A stretch of DNA of 64,000 nt, from NCBI RefSeq assembly GCF_000016285.1, contig NC_011988.1:124001-188000 (forward strand), read 5' to 3'. Within the stretch, counting starts at the first letter, position 1; each line of letters starts with the position of its first letter. A program made the translations under genes and the position numbers. This document shows positions 44,044-51,425 of this stretch, piece by piece. This DNA is from Allorhizobium ampelinum S4. GTDB lineage: Bacteria; Pseudomonadota; Alphaproteobacteria; Rhizobiales; Rhizobiaceae. Under the pieces are notes generated by a model. That model was given only the letters and a program-made list of their open reading frames with translations, did no database searches and was not told the DNA's origin.

Positions 44044-45405
44044 ATGACGACGACCACAGCCGCGCCACTGACCAGTGCTTTCGCACGGGCAATTGTGCAA
44101 TCTGAGCCCGCCCGCGACAATGCGGCGATGGCAGCAGCCCGCACGGCGATCATTGATTTTTTGGCCTGCGCGATTGCTGGCGCAGGCGAGCGGACAACGG
44201 CTATCGTCGCAACCGCACTCGGCGGGAATATCGGCGGTGAAGCCGTCCTGATCGGCAGCGCGCGCCGCACCGATCCGCTGGTAGCGGCTGTCGTCAATGC
44301 CTATGCGGGCCATGTGCTTGACTATGACGACGTCCATTCCAGTGTGCGCGGCCATCCGACGACCGTGATTATTCCGGCATTGCTTGCGCTGGCTGCGGAG
44401 CGCGATTTTACCGCCGACGCAATGATCGCATCCTATAGTGTCGGGCTGGAGGCCATGGCGCGGCTGGGCCTTTCGCTCGGTGCCCGGCATTACGAAAACG
44501 GCTTCCACGCTACGGCGACCCTTGGCACGGTGGGTGCTGCGGCGGCGATTTGCCATTTGACGCAGGCATCACCGGAAGAAACAGCGGTGGCGCTTGGCCT
44601 TGCCGCAACGCAATCCTCCGGGCTCAGATTGCAGTTCGGTTTCGACGCCAAGCCCTATCATGCCGGCATGGCGGCGCGCTCCGGCCTGCTGGCAGCGCGG
44701 TTGGCCTCGGCGGGTTTCGGGGGCGCGCCGGATTTTCTGGACAATCCGGTTGGTTTTCATTCCGCCTATGCTTTCGGGGCAGGGCATCCGGGAACCGTGG
44801 TTGAGAACTGGGGTGCGCCCTGGCAGATCGTTTCGCCGGGCCTCACGCTGAAAGCCTATCCCTGCTGCACGGCCAGCCATCCGGTCGCATCCCTCGGCAT
44901 AGACCTGCATCGCGAGGGCCTTGCCGCTGATGCCATCGACACGATCACCTTCACCTATCCGCCCGGAGCGGATGCCGCGCTTGTCGTTACCAAGCCAACG
45001 AATGGGATCGAGGCGCGCTTCAGCCCGGAATATGTTTTTGCCGCCAGCCTGATCGATGGAGCTCTGCGGCTCGACCATTTCGATGAGCGACCGGTGGAAC
45101 CCCGGTTGATGGAACTCGCGGCCCGTGCCGGTCGTCGGCATCAGGAGAGTGCGCCGCGGATGTCGAGCGATCCGACGACGCGATTTGTTATCCTCGATAT
45201 CGTGCTGAAAGACGGCGGTACCATCCAGCGCCGGTTCGACGGCCTGCCGGGGCTTGCCGATCCAGCCGACAAATTCCGCGAGGCGACTGGGGCGGATGCC
45301 TGCTTTGCCGAAATCCCTTCGCTCGTCCGGCATATGAGCAGCAGTGCCGATCTGCGCCGCCTGCTTGCCCTTCTCAACCAGGACGCCTTGCTTATCCGTA
45401 AATGA
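44044..45405 (+). CDS. MmgE/PrpD-family protein
   Basis: 453 residues of the 2-methylcitrate dehydratase / cis-aconitate decarboxylase fold: N-terminal helical domain with AARTAIIDFLACAIAGAGERT and AYAGHVLDYDDVHSSVRGHPTTVIIPALLALA, then FHATATLGTVGAAAAICHLT and the lid domain starting KAYPCCTASHPVASLGIDLH. The HxxDYDDxH-like active-site block is kept. PrpD itself dehydrates 2-methylcitrate, but many MmgE/PrpD proteins of transporter-linked operons have unknown substrates. Here it lies between an amino-acid-type importer and a flavin monooxygenase, so it may act on a carboxylated organosulfur compound or its product. Confidence 0.87.
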   Translation: MTTTTAAPLTSAFARAIVQSEPARDNAAMAAARTAIIDFLACAIAGAGERTTAIVATALGGNIGGEAVLIGSARRTDPLVAAVVNAYAGHVLDYDDVHSSVRGHPTTVIIPALLALAAERDFTADAMIASYSVGLEAMARLGLSLGARHYENGFHATATLGTVGAAAAICHLTQASPEETAVALGLAATQSSGLRLQFGFDAKPYHAGMAARSGLLAARLASAGFGGAPDFLDNPVGFHSAYAFGAGHPGTVVENWGAPWQIVSPGLTLKAYPCCTASHPVASLGIDLHREGLAADAIDTITFTYPPGADAALVVTKPTNGIEARFSPEYVFAASLIDGALRLDHFDERPVEPRLMELAARAGRRHQESAPRMSSDPTTRFVILDIVLKDGGTIQRRFDGLPGLADPADKFREATGADACFAEIPSLVRHMSSSADLRRLLALLNQDALLIRK

Positions 45406-45437
45406 CGCCTGACCCACACGTGACGAAAGACTGTGCC

Positions 45438-46727
45438 ATGACCCGCAAGAGAGAAATCCACCTCGGCCTGTTCCTGCAAGGGGCTGGCCACCATGTCTCC
45501 GGCTGGCGGCATCCGAATGCGGAAGCCGGCAGCGAAAATTTTGACCTGCTGCGCCGCGTCTCGCAGCTCGCCGAACAGGCGAAATTCGACATGGTGTTCC
45601 TGGCCGACGGGCTGACGAGTGGTGTTGATGCGCATCCCTCGACCATTGCCCGGTTCGAACCGCTGACCCTCTTGGCCGCACTTGCCATGGTCACCGAAAA
45701 GATCGGCCTTGCCGCAACCGCCTCGACCACCTACGGCGAACCCTACCATGTTGCCCGTGCCTTCTCCTCCATTGACCATTTAAGCCAGGGGCGGGCCGCT
45801 TGGAACATCGTCACCACATCCTATGCCCGGACCGCCAATAATTTTTCCAAATCCCATCCCGGCCATGATGAACGCTACGCCGTCGCCGAAGAATTTGTCG
45901 ATGTGGTGCGCGGCCTTTGGGACAGCTGGGATGACGATGCCTTCATCAAGGACAAGCTGAACGGCATCTATGCCGATCCCAATAAGGTGCATCTCCTTGA
46001 CCACACGGGTAAATATTTCTCGGTCAAGGGTCCGCTCAATATTCCCCGGTCGCCGCAGGGTCATCCCATTCTGATTCAGGCCGGATCATCCGGGCCGGGG
46101 CAGGATCTCGCGGCCCGAACGGCCGATGTGGTGTTCACGGCCCAACAAAGCCTCGATGAAGCGCAGGCTTTCTACAAAAGCCTCAAGGATCGTGTCACCG
46201 GGTTTGGCAGGCATCCCGATGATGTCGCTGTCATGCCGGGCTTCCTGCCTGTCATCGGTCGCACGGCACGGGAGGCTGCCGACAAGCTGGCCGAACTCGA
46301 CCAATGGACCGAACTGAAAAGCGCCATGCCGCTGCTCGAAGAGCGGATCGGCCATAGCCTTGCCGATTACGATCCGGATGGTCCATTGCCGGACCTGCCG
46401 ATTTCCGACCAGCTGCGCAGCCGCGCCGAATTGCTGACCGCGTTGGCCCGGCGCGAAAATCTGACCATAAGGCAATTGGCCCTACGGGTTGCTGCCGGGC
46501 GGGGACATCATATCGTGCTCGGCACGCCCGAAGATATCGCCGACCGTATGCAGCAATGGTTTGAAACACGCGCCGCTGACGGCTTCAACATCATGCCCCC
46601 GTTCTTCCCGGAGGGACTGGAGGATTTCACCCGCCTGGTGGTTCCGATCCTTCAGGAACGCGGCCTGTTTCGGACAGATTATAGCGGCGTGACCTTGCGC
46701 GATCATCTGGGCGTATCCCGGCCATGA
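45438..46727 (+). CDS. NtaA/DszA-family FMN-dependent monooxygenase, third copy
   Basis: Class C flavin monooxygenase, 429 residues from the ATG at 45438; an ATG at 45402 overlapping the preceding stop (12 residues longer) is the alternative. Marks: IHLGLFLQGAGHHVSGWRHP, AEQAKFDMVFLADGLTSG, EPYHVARAFSSIDHLSQGRAAWNIVTTSY, ILIQAGSSGPGQDLAARTADVVF and DGFNIMPPFFPEGLEDFTRLVVPILQERG. The start motif GLFLQGAGHH differs from the NAF-MNCVGH start of the two other copies and is closer to the NtaA/SnaA branch. It converges on a minus-strand gene 7 bases away. Confidence 0.85.
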   Translation: MTRKREIHLGLFLQGAGHHVSGWRHPNAEAGSENFDLLRRVSQLAEQAKFDMVFLADGLTSGVDAHPSTIARFEPLTLLAALAMVTEKIGLAATASTTYGEPYHVARAFSSIDHLSQGRAAWNIVTTSYARTANNFSKSHPGHDERYAVAEEFVDVVRGLWDSWDDDAFIKDKLNGIYADPNKVHLLDHTGKYFSVKGPLNIPRSPQGHPILIQAGSSGPGQDLAARTADVVFTAQQSLDEAQAFYKSLKDRVTGFGRHPDDVAVMPGFLPVIGRTAREAADKLAELDQWTELKSAMPLLEERIGHSLADYDPDGPLPDLPISDQLRSRAELLTALARRENLTIRQLALRVAAGRGHHIVLGTPEDIADRMQQWFETRAADGFNIMPPFFPEGLEDFTRLVVPILQERGLFRTDYSGVTLRDHLGVSRP

Positions 46728-46734
46728 CTGAAAC

Positions 46735-47736
46735 TCACGCATGGGATGGAAGAGGAACAGGCGGTTTTCCGATCACATCTTCTATCGGAAGCGAACCGGG
46801 TTTGCTTCCGTCCCGTGCGAGTTTGGCGGCGGCTTGCTGGAAAGCGGTATTGATCGGCGCATCAATGCCATGAAACCGGGCGAGGCGAGTGATTTCACCG
46901 TTCAGATAATCCACTTCGCTCGAACTGCCTCGCATGAAGCTTTGCCAGGTCGATTGCTGACCCGGTTCAATGCCGGCGTCTTCGGCAACATGCCAACCGG
47001 ATATATCGATGTTTCTTTCAGAGCGGGACGCCGGATCGTAGCCAGCGGCTCGCAACACCAGGCTTGCTTCGACCGCGAGCGCTTGCGCTGCGTTTGACCG
47101 TGCTTCGGGCGTTCCGGCAAAGAGCTCTACGACATTGGTGACATTATGCTCGAGCTTTGCTGCTTTCCAGCGCCGGATATCGGCCCGTGTTTCAACCAGA
47201 TAACCAGCTGTTGACAGGTCGGCAGCGATGGCAAATGCCTTGTCATCTAGTCCTTGCGGATAGCGTCCGAGCGTGACCACGCCCACCTCCGGCTCGCCTC
47301 CCACGACGACCTCTCCCGTCACTGTAAAACGCGCTGGAATGAGAATGCTTGCCGCATAGACCTTGGAAAAGCGCCGCAATGCGATGTCTTCGGCGGCAAG
47401 ACCATTCTGAAACGTCACCAAGGGTAGTTCTGATGCCAGACCTGTATTTCCCACAGGTTGAGATGCCCAAAATTGGGTTGCGGCCTCAACATCCTGTGCC
47501 TTCACCGTCAGGAGAAGAACATCGTCCGGGTGAAGATCGGGTGGATGTGCGGTGTCGAGCACGTTGAGACGGATGACGCGACTTTGTTTCGGGCGGTGGT
47601 AAGTCAGGCCATGGGCCGCGATATGTGCGATCTGCTTTCCGCGTCCGACGAGAAGATAGGGTATGGCCTTGCTGTGAAATTCTGCTGCAAGGCTTGCGCC
47701 GACCGCACCCGCGCCAATGATAATGTATCGTGTCAT
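46735..47736 (-). CDS. Ketopantoate reductase (PanE/ApbA)-family oxidoreductase
   Basis: NADPH-dependent reductase of the 2-dehydropantoate 2-reductase family, 333 residues. Rossmann motif IIIGAGAVGASLA at residues 5-17, LLLTVKAQDVEAA, TFQNGLAAED and the catalytic lysine region RRWKAAKLEHNVTN. Its ATG overlaps the stop of the acyl-CoA-dehydrogenase-fold gene upstream (TGATG type), so the two are co-translated. Housekeeping PanE genes are seldom found in such operons; a role in reducing a 2-oxo product of organosulfur breakdown is plausible. Confidence 0.85.
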   Translation of the reverse strand: MTRYIIIGAGAVGASLAAEFHSKAIPYLLVGRGKQIAHIAAHGLTYHRPKQSRVIRLNVLDTAHPPDLHPDDVLLLTVKAQDVEAATQFWASQPVGNTGLASELPLVTFQNGLAAEDIALRRFSKVYAASILIPARFTVTGEVVVGGEPEVGVVTLGRYPQGLDDKAFAIAADLSTAGYLVETRADIRRWKAAKLEHNVTNVVELFAGTPEARSNAAQALAVEASLVLRAAGYDPASRSERNIDISGWHVAEDAGIEPGQQSTWQSFMRGSSSEVDYLNGEITRLARFHGIDAPINTAFQQAAAKLARDGSKPGSLPIEDVIGKPPVPLPSHA

Positions 47737-48917
47737 CAGGCGGTTTTCAGGATGGAGTGTTTCACGACAGAGTTTTGCGGCGTTGCTTCCTGGCGCTGCC
47801 AGCGTTCAAACGCCGCACGGCCAAGGATCGACAGGGAGGTATCTTCCTGCGGAGCATGAACAAGCACGGCCTGAATGTCACGGAAGTGGCGTTCAAGCCC
47901 GATATCGGCGTTAAGGCCCGGATTGCCGATGCCGCGCACGGCGATTTCCACGGCGCTCCGCAACTGGCGGCCAGCGATAAGTCTGGCACGCATCAGGCGT
48001 TCCGCATCGCCTTGACCGGACAAAAGCGCATCGAAGATAATCTGGCGCGCGCCGCCGACCAGCAGGTCGATTTCGCCTGATAGCGTTATGAACCGTTCGG
48101 TAAGGGCGATGGGATGGCCCAGATTGGTTGGAACACGGTCATGGGCGAAATGGTTGAAGGCTGCTTGTGCCGCTTCAGCAACCCCAAGATAGATCGCCGT
48201 CAGCGCAAGTGTAATCGCCGCGTGGCCGCGATTATCCTGCTGGGCGATTTCTGTACCGGTCAGATCCAGAACATTTTCGAGAGGGATTTCGACATCGCTA
48301 TAGTCAACATCATGCGAGCCTGTCGCCCGCATGCCGAGGCTGTTCCAGTTTTCGATGACGCTTATGCCGGGCAGTCCATTCGGCACAATAAAGGTTCCGA
48401 CGCGGGTTGGCGTTTCGTCCGTATGCGCCCAGACCAGGAAATGCGTGAGGCCATGCGCACCCGTTACGAAACGCTTACGACCAGTTATCGACCAGCCTGT
48501 CGAGGTGCGGCGGGCACGTGTTGCCGGCAGGCCGCCACGGGCTGGCGATCCAAGCTCTGGCTCGACCCGGGCTGCGTTGAGCAGCAAGGGGCGCTGTTTT
48601 GCCTCGGCAAGGAGCCGTTGATAGAGATCTTCAGGCCAATGGTTTCTTGAGGCTTGGCCGAGGTGATTGAAGATCGTCATGGCGCTGATCAGAGCAACCG
48701 ATGGATCGCCACGGCCAAGAGCCGCCAGAATATGTGCGGCATCGTAGAGCGTCCCACCCTGGCCGCCATATCGCGTCGCAACGGTGCTTTCGAGAAGTCC
48801 GCTTTCGTGAACGGCACGAATGCCTGCCCACGGAAACTGTCCGCTGCGGTCGGCATCCGGCGCGGCCTCTGCAACGATCCGTACGGTTGCGTCCAGCAGG
48901 GTTTGATCATGGGCCAT
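47736..48917 (-). CDS. Acyl-CoA-dehydrogenase-fold flavoenzyme (SfnB/DszC-like)
   Basis: 393 residues from the ATG at 48917 (AAGGC upstream); a longer in-frame start at 49049 would run through a repeat element and is rejected. Marks: AGIRAVHESGLLESTVATRYGGQGGTLYDAAHILAALGRGDPSVALI, GWSITGRKRFVTGAHGLTHFLVWAH, NWNSLGMRATGSHDVDYSDVEIP and a C-terminal RGIGNPGLNADIGLERHFRDIQAVLVHAPQED. More distant from SfnB than the tandem pair at 24007/25297. Likely a reduced-flavin-dependent oxygenase on an organosulfur or related substrate; a true dehydrogenase cannot be excluded. Confidence 0.8.
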   Translation of the reverse strand: MAHDQTLLDATVRIVAEAAPDADRSGQFPWAGIRAVHESGLLESTVATRYGGQGGTLYDAAHILAALGRGDPSVALISAMTIFNHLGQASRNHWPEDLYQRLLAEAKQRPLLLNAARVEPELGSPARGGLPATRARRTSTGWSITGRKRFVTGAHGLTHFLVWAHTDETPTRVGTFIVPNGLPGISVIENWNSLGMRATGSHDVDYSDVEIPLENVLDLTGTEIAQQDNRGHAAITLALTAIYLGVAEAAQAAFNHFAHDRVPTNLGHPIALTERFITLSGEIDLLVGGARQIIFDALLSGQGDAERLMRARLIAGRQLRSAVEIAVRGIGNPGLNADIGLERHFRDIQAVLVHAPQEDTSLSILGRAAFERWQRQEATPQNSVVKHSILKTA

Positions 48918-48967
48918 GGTTTTGAAGCCTTTTGAATGTCTGTCTATAAAGCCGCCGGGTGAGGCTT

Positions 48968-49003
48968 GAGCATCGTGCAGAAATTGGAACCAGCACGATG
49001 CTC
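48968..49003. repeat. 11+11 bp inverted repeat next to RIME-like element
   Basis: GAGCATCGTGC and GCACGATGCTC flank 14 nt. Sits upstream of the minus-strand gene at 48917 and immediately beside the RIME-like element, so both may be parts of one mosaic element. May terminate the transcript from 49070. Confidence 0.7.
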
Positions 49004-49018
49004 TCAGTTTTTGTTTGC

Positions 49019-49064
49019 GCATCGGATTTATCCGAAAACCGGTTTCCACTTTTCGGTCCGATGC
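49019..49064. repeat. RIME-like rhizobial intergenic palindrome
   Basis: Nested palindrome: outer arms GCATCGGA / TCCGATGC, inner arms CCGAAAA / TTTTCGG, centre AAACCGGTTT. The GAAAACCGGTTTCCACTTTTC core is widespread between genes in rhizobia and agrobacteria. It begins right after the stop codon of the SsuD-like gene. Confidence 0.75.
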
Positions 49065-49069
49065 TTTAA

Positions 49070-50173
49070 TCAGGCAGCGGCCTTCTTCTTGTTCTCTTCG
49101 CGTTCACGGATGCCTTCGCGGACCAGCGGTAGGACATAGCGACCATAATCCACGGCATCATTGTAGTTGTCGTACCCACGGATCGAGATCAGATCGGCGC
49201 CGAGGTCGATATAATCAAGTATGGAATCGGCGATGGTGCGAGGCGAACCGACCAAAGCGGTGGTTGCGCCGCTGGCGTTTGTCGCCGTCACTGTCGGATA
49301 CCAGAGAGCCCTGTCGTGAACATCGCCGCGTTTGGCAATATCCAGAAGACGCTGTGAGCCGACATTGGCTGGAGGAGGCGCGGACAAGGGTGTTCTGCTA
49401 AGGCCTTTCTCACGATTTTCGTTCAGCGTGTCGAGAATGCGATGCGCTTTCTGCCAGGCCAGTTCGTCCGTTTCGGCAATGATCGGACGGAATGTGACCC
49501 AGATTCGCGGACGATCCTTGCGTCCGGCCTTGGCCGCCTCGGCATAGATGCGGTCGATCTGTTGTTTGGTTTCTGCCAAAGGCTCGCCCCAAAGGCCAAA
49601 AATATCGCATAACGAGCCGCCGATCCGATAGGCCGCATCCGACGAGCCACCCAGCGAGATCGGGATCAGGCCGTTGGTCGGGCGCACGGCACTGCGGAAC
49701 TGTTTGAACTGGTAGTATTTCCCATCGAAATCGAAGGGTTCTGTCGAGGTCCAGGCCAGACGCAGAATGCGGATATATTCTTCCTGACGCTCGTAGCGTT
49801 GCTCCTTGGTCAGAAAATCACCCTCGCGGGCCTGCTCCTCATCACTGCCGCCGGCGATGAAATGGACGACAACACGGCCGCCGCTCAACTGGTCCAGTGT
49901 TGCCAGCGATTTCGCCGCAACGGTCGGGTAGATGGTGTTCGGGCGCAGGGCGACAATGATCTTGATTTGCTTGGTATGGGCCAGAATGGTCGCACCCAGC
50001 GTGAAAGGATCAAAGGAAGCGGAAGAATAGGGGATCAGTGTGTAGTTGAAACCGTAATCGTCCAGCGCACGTGCGTAGCGTTGCAGGAAATCGGGGTCCA
50101 CCGGCGCATCGGGGATGGGGCGAAGATCATTCGATCCGTTGGCGAAACTTGCGCTAATGAATTCGGCAGCCAT
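49070..50173 (-). CDS. SsuD-like FMN-dependent monooxygenase
   Basis: Luciferase-like monooxygenase, 367 residues, aligned by eye with alkanesulfonate monooxygenase SsuD: ALRPNTIYPTVAAKSLATLDQLSGGRVVVHFIAGG, ERQEEYIRILRLAW, LGGSSDAAYRIG, FGLWGEPLAETKQQIDRIYAEAAKAGR, TTALVGSPRTIADSILDYIDLG. The tryptophan of the LWGEP loop is kept, but positions equivalent to SsuD Cys54, Arg226, His228 and Arg297 appear to be changed (SSAS, WVTFRP and a segment without arginine). A substrate other than simple alkanesulfonates is therefore likely, or the active site is rebuilt. A perfect sulfur-box dyad lies 83 bases upstream. Confidence 0.83.
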   Translation of the reverse strand: MAAEFISASFANGSNDLRPIPDAPVDPDFLQRYARALDDYGFNYTLIPYSSASFDPFTLGATILAHTKQIKIIVALRPNTIYPTVAAKSLATLDQLSGGRVVVHFIAGGSDEEQAREGDFLTKEQRYERQEEYIRILRLAWTSTEPFDFDGKYYQFKQFRSAVRPTNGLIPISLGGSSDAAYRIGGSLCDIFGLWGEPLAETKQQIDRIYAEAAKAGRKDRPRIWVTFRPIIAETDELAWQKAHRILDTLNENREKGLSRTPLSAPPPANVGSQRLLDIAKRGDVHDRALWYPTVTATNASGATTALVGSPRTIADSILDYIDLGADLISIRGYDNYNDAVDYGRYVLPLVREGIREREENKKKAAA

Positions 50174-50255
50174 TCTGGGTGGTCTCCATTTCGGTTCTGA
50201 GCCTTTGGTACAACCTATGAGGATGTTTATCCGGGAGAAAGAAAATCCATTCTTT

Positions 50256-50274
50256 TTCTATGTATTTAATAGAA
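50256..50274. promoter_or_regulatory. Candidate LysR-type regulator box (TTCTAT-N7-ATAGAA)
   Basis: Perfect 6+6 dyad with 7-base spacer in an AT-rich stretch, 83 bases upstream of the SsuD-like gene. Same spacing and near-identical half-sites as at 12204-12224 and 56869-56889. Confidence 0.55.
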
Positions 50275-50339
50275 TATTTTAATACGTCGTGATGCAGCCG
50301 GTTTGCTGCCGGCAACCTACAATAGCCAATAGGGGCAGG

Positions 50340-51425
50340 TCATTGGTCTGGTCGCCAGCCAAAATTCGGCGCGACCGTCTGGGCAAGATCGGTCAAAAGC
50401 CTGACATTTTCCGCAAGACCGAAGGCAGGCGGCAGAAACAGGATGACTTCATCGGCGCTGGCAAGGCCCGGATCGTTGAAGACCGCCTCGGTGACCTGAT
50501 CGGGTGTTCCCTGAAAGACAGGCGAGATCTGGCTTCCCGATGGTTGCCGGAAAGCGGGTTGCAGGGCGCCCTTGGGCCTTGATGCCGCGATGCCCTGGGT
50601 TCGGCGTTCCAGATCGTAGGCTGCATATTTCTCTCTCAGTTCGGATGTCGTTCCAACCAGAATAGAGGCTGCGGCTGCGACCGGGGGTGGCTCGGTTGAC
50701 CACGTCTTGCGCCATGTCGTGCGGTAAGCTTCGATGATACGCGCCTGGTATGCGCCGAAACTTTCGCCTTCAGCTTGGTCATGCTGGACGGTGCCGGTGA
50801 TCAGCCCAATGCCAAGTTCTGCGGCCTGCACGGCAGAGGCAAGGCTTGCCGCGCCCTGCCTGATCCGTGAGCGTAGGGTTGGGCTATGCGGCGTCACTCG
50901 AAGTTCGGTACCCTCTGGCGCGCCTTGTCCGGGGCCGTCCACCGTATGAAGGACGTCGCCGGCAATGGCTGCCAGAAACCGGGCTTGTCGCCGTTTTGCC
51001 TCAGTACGGGCGTCCGTGTCACTTGTCCCGAAGATTGCGTCGAATGTGGCGTTCGCACCCGTCGAAATGGCCAGTTCCAGCCGTCCGCCGACCAGCAGGT
51101 CAGTGGTTCCTGCGGCCTCTGCCAGCAGGATAGGGTCCTGATAGCGCATCGGGATGACCGCCGACCCCAATGTGATGCGCTTGGTGTGTTGACCGGCTGC
51201 CGCAAAGAAGGGCAACGGGGAAGACAGGTAATGATCGAAGTGCCGCTGGTAGGCCCAGCCCGATTGATAGCCGAGTTGCTCGGCAATCTGATAGAGTTCA
51301 ATTCCCTCGCGCAAACCGTGTGCCGGTCCGTCGATATCGTTGAAAGACACGCGGGTATTAAAGCCAAGCCGATGCTTTGTGCGGAAGGGCTGCGCCGACG
51401 TCTTGCTTTGCGCGATTACGGTCAT
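50340..51425 (-). CDS. Luciferase-like FMN-dependent monooxygenase (possibly KPN_01858-type)
   Basis: 361 residues, class C flavin monooxygenase. Marks: RLGFNTRVSFNDIDGPAHGLREGIELYQIAEQLGYQSGWAYQRHF, RITLGSAVIPMRYQDPILLAEAAGTTDLLVGGRLELAISTG and VFQGTPDQVTEAVFNDPGLASADEVILFLPPAFG. Its ATG overlaps the stop of the fused transporter ATPase (ATGA), so it belongs to the dipeptide-type importer operon. Some luciferase-like proteins of this look are linked to peptide-type importers in other bacteria. The imported compound is probably its substrate. Confidence 0.82.
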   Translation of the reverse strand: MTVIAQSKTSAQPFRTKHRLGFNTRVSFNDIDGPAHGLREGIELYQIAEQLGYQSGWAYQRHFDHYLSSPLPFFAAAGQHTKRITLGSAVIPMRYQDPILLAEAAGTTDLLVGGRLELAISTGANATFDAIFGTSDTDARTEAKRRQARFLAAIAGDVLHTVDGPGQGAPEGTELRVTPHSPTLRSRIRQGAASLASAVQAAELGIGLITGTVQHDQAEGESFGAYQARIIEAYRTTWRKTWSTEPPPVAAAASILVGTTSELREKYAAYDLERRTQGIAASRPKGALQPAFRQPSGSQISPVFQGTPDQVTEAVFNDPGLASADEVILFLPPAFGLAENVRLLTDLAQTVAPNFGWRPDQ

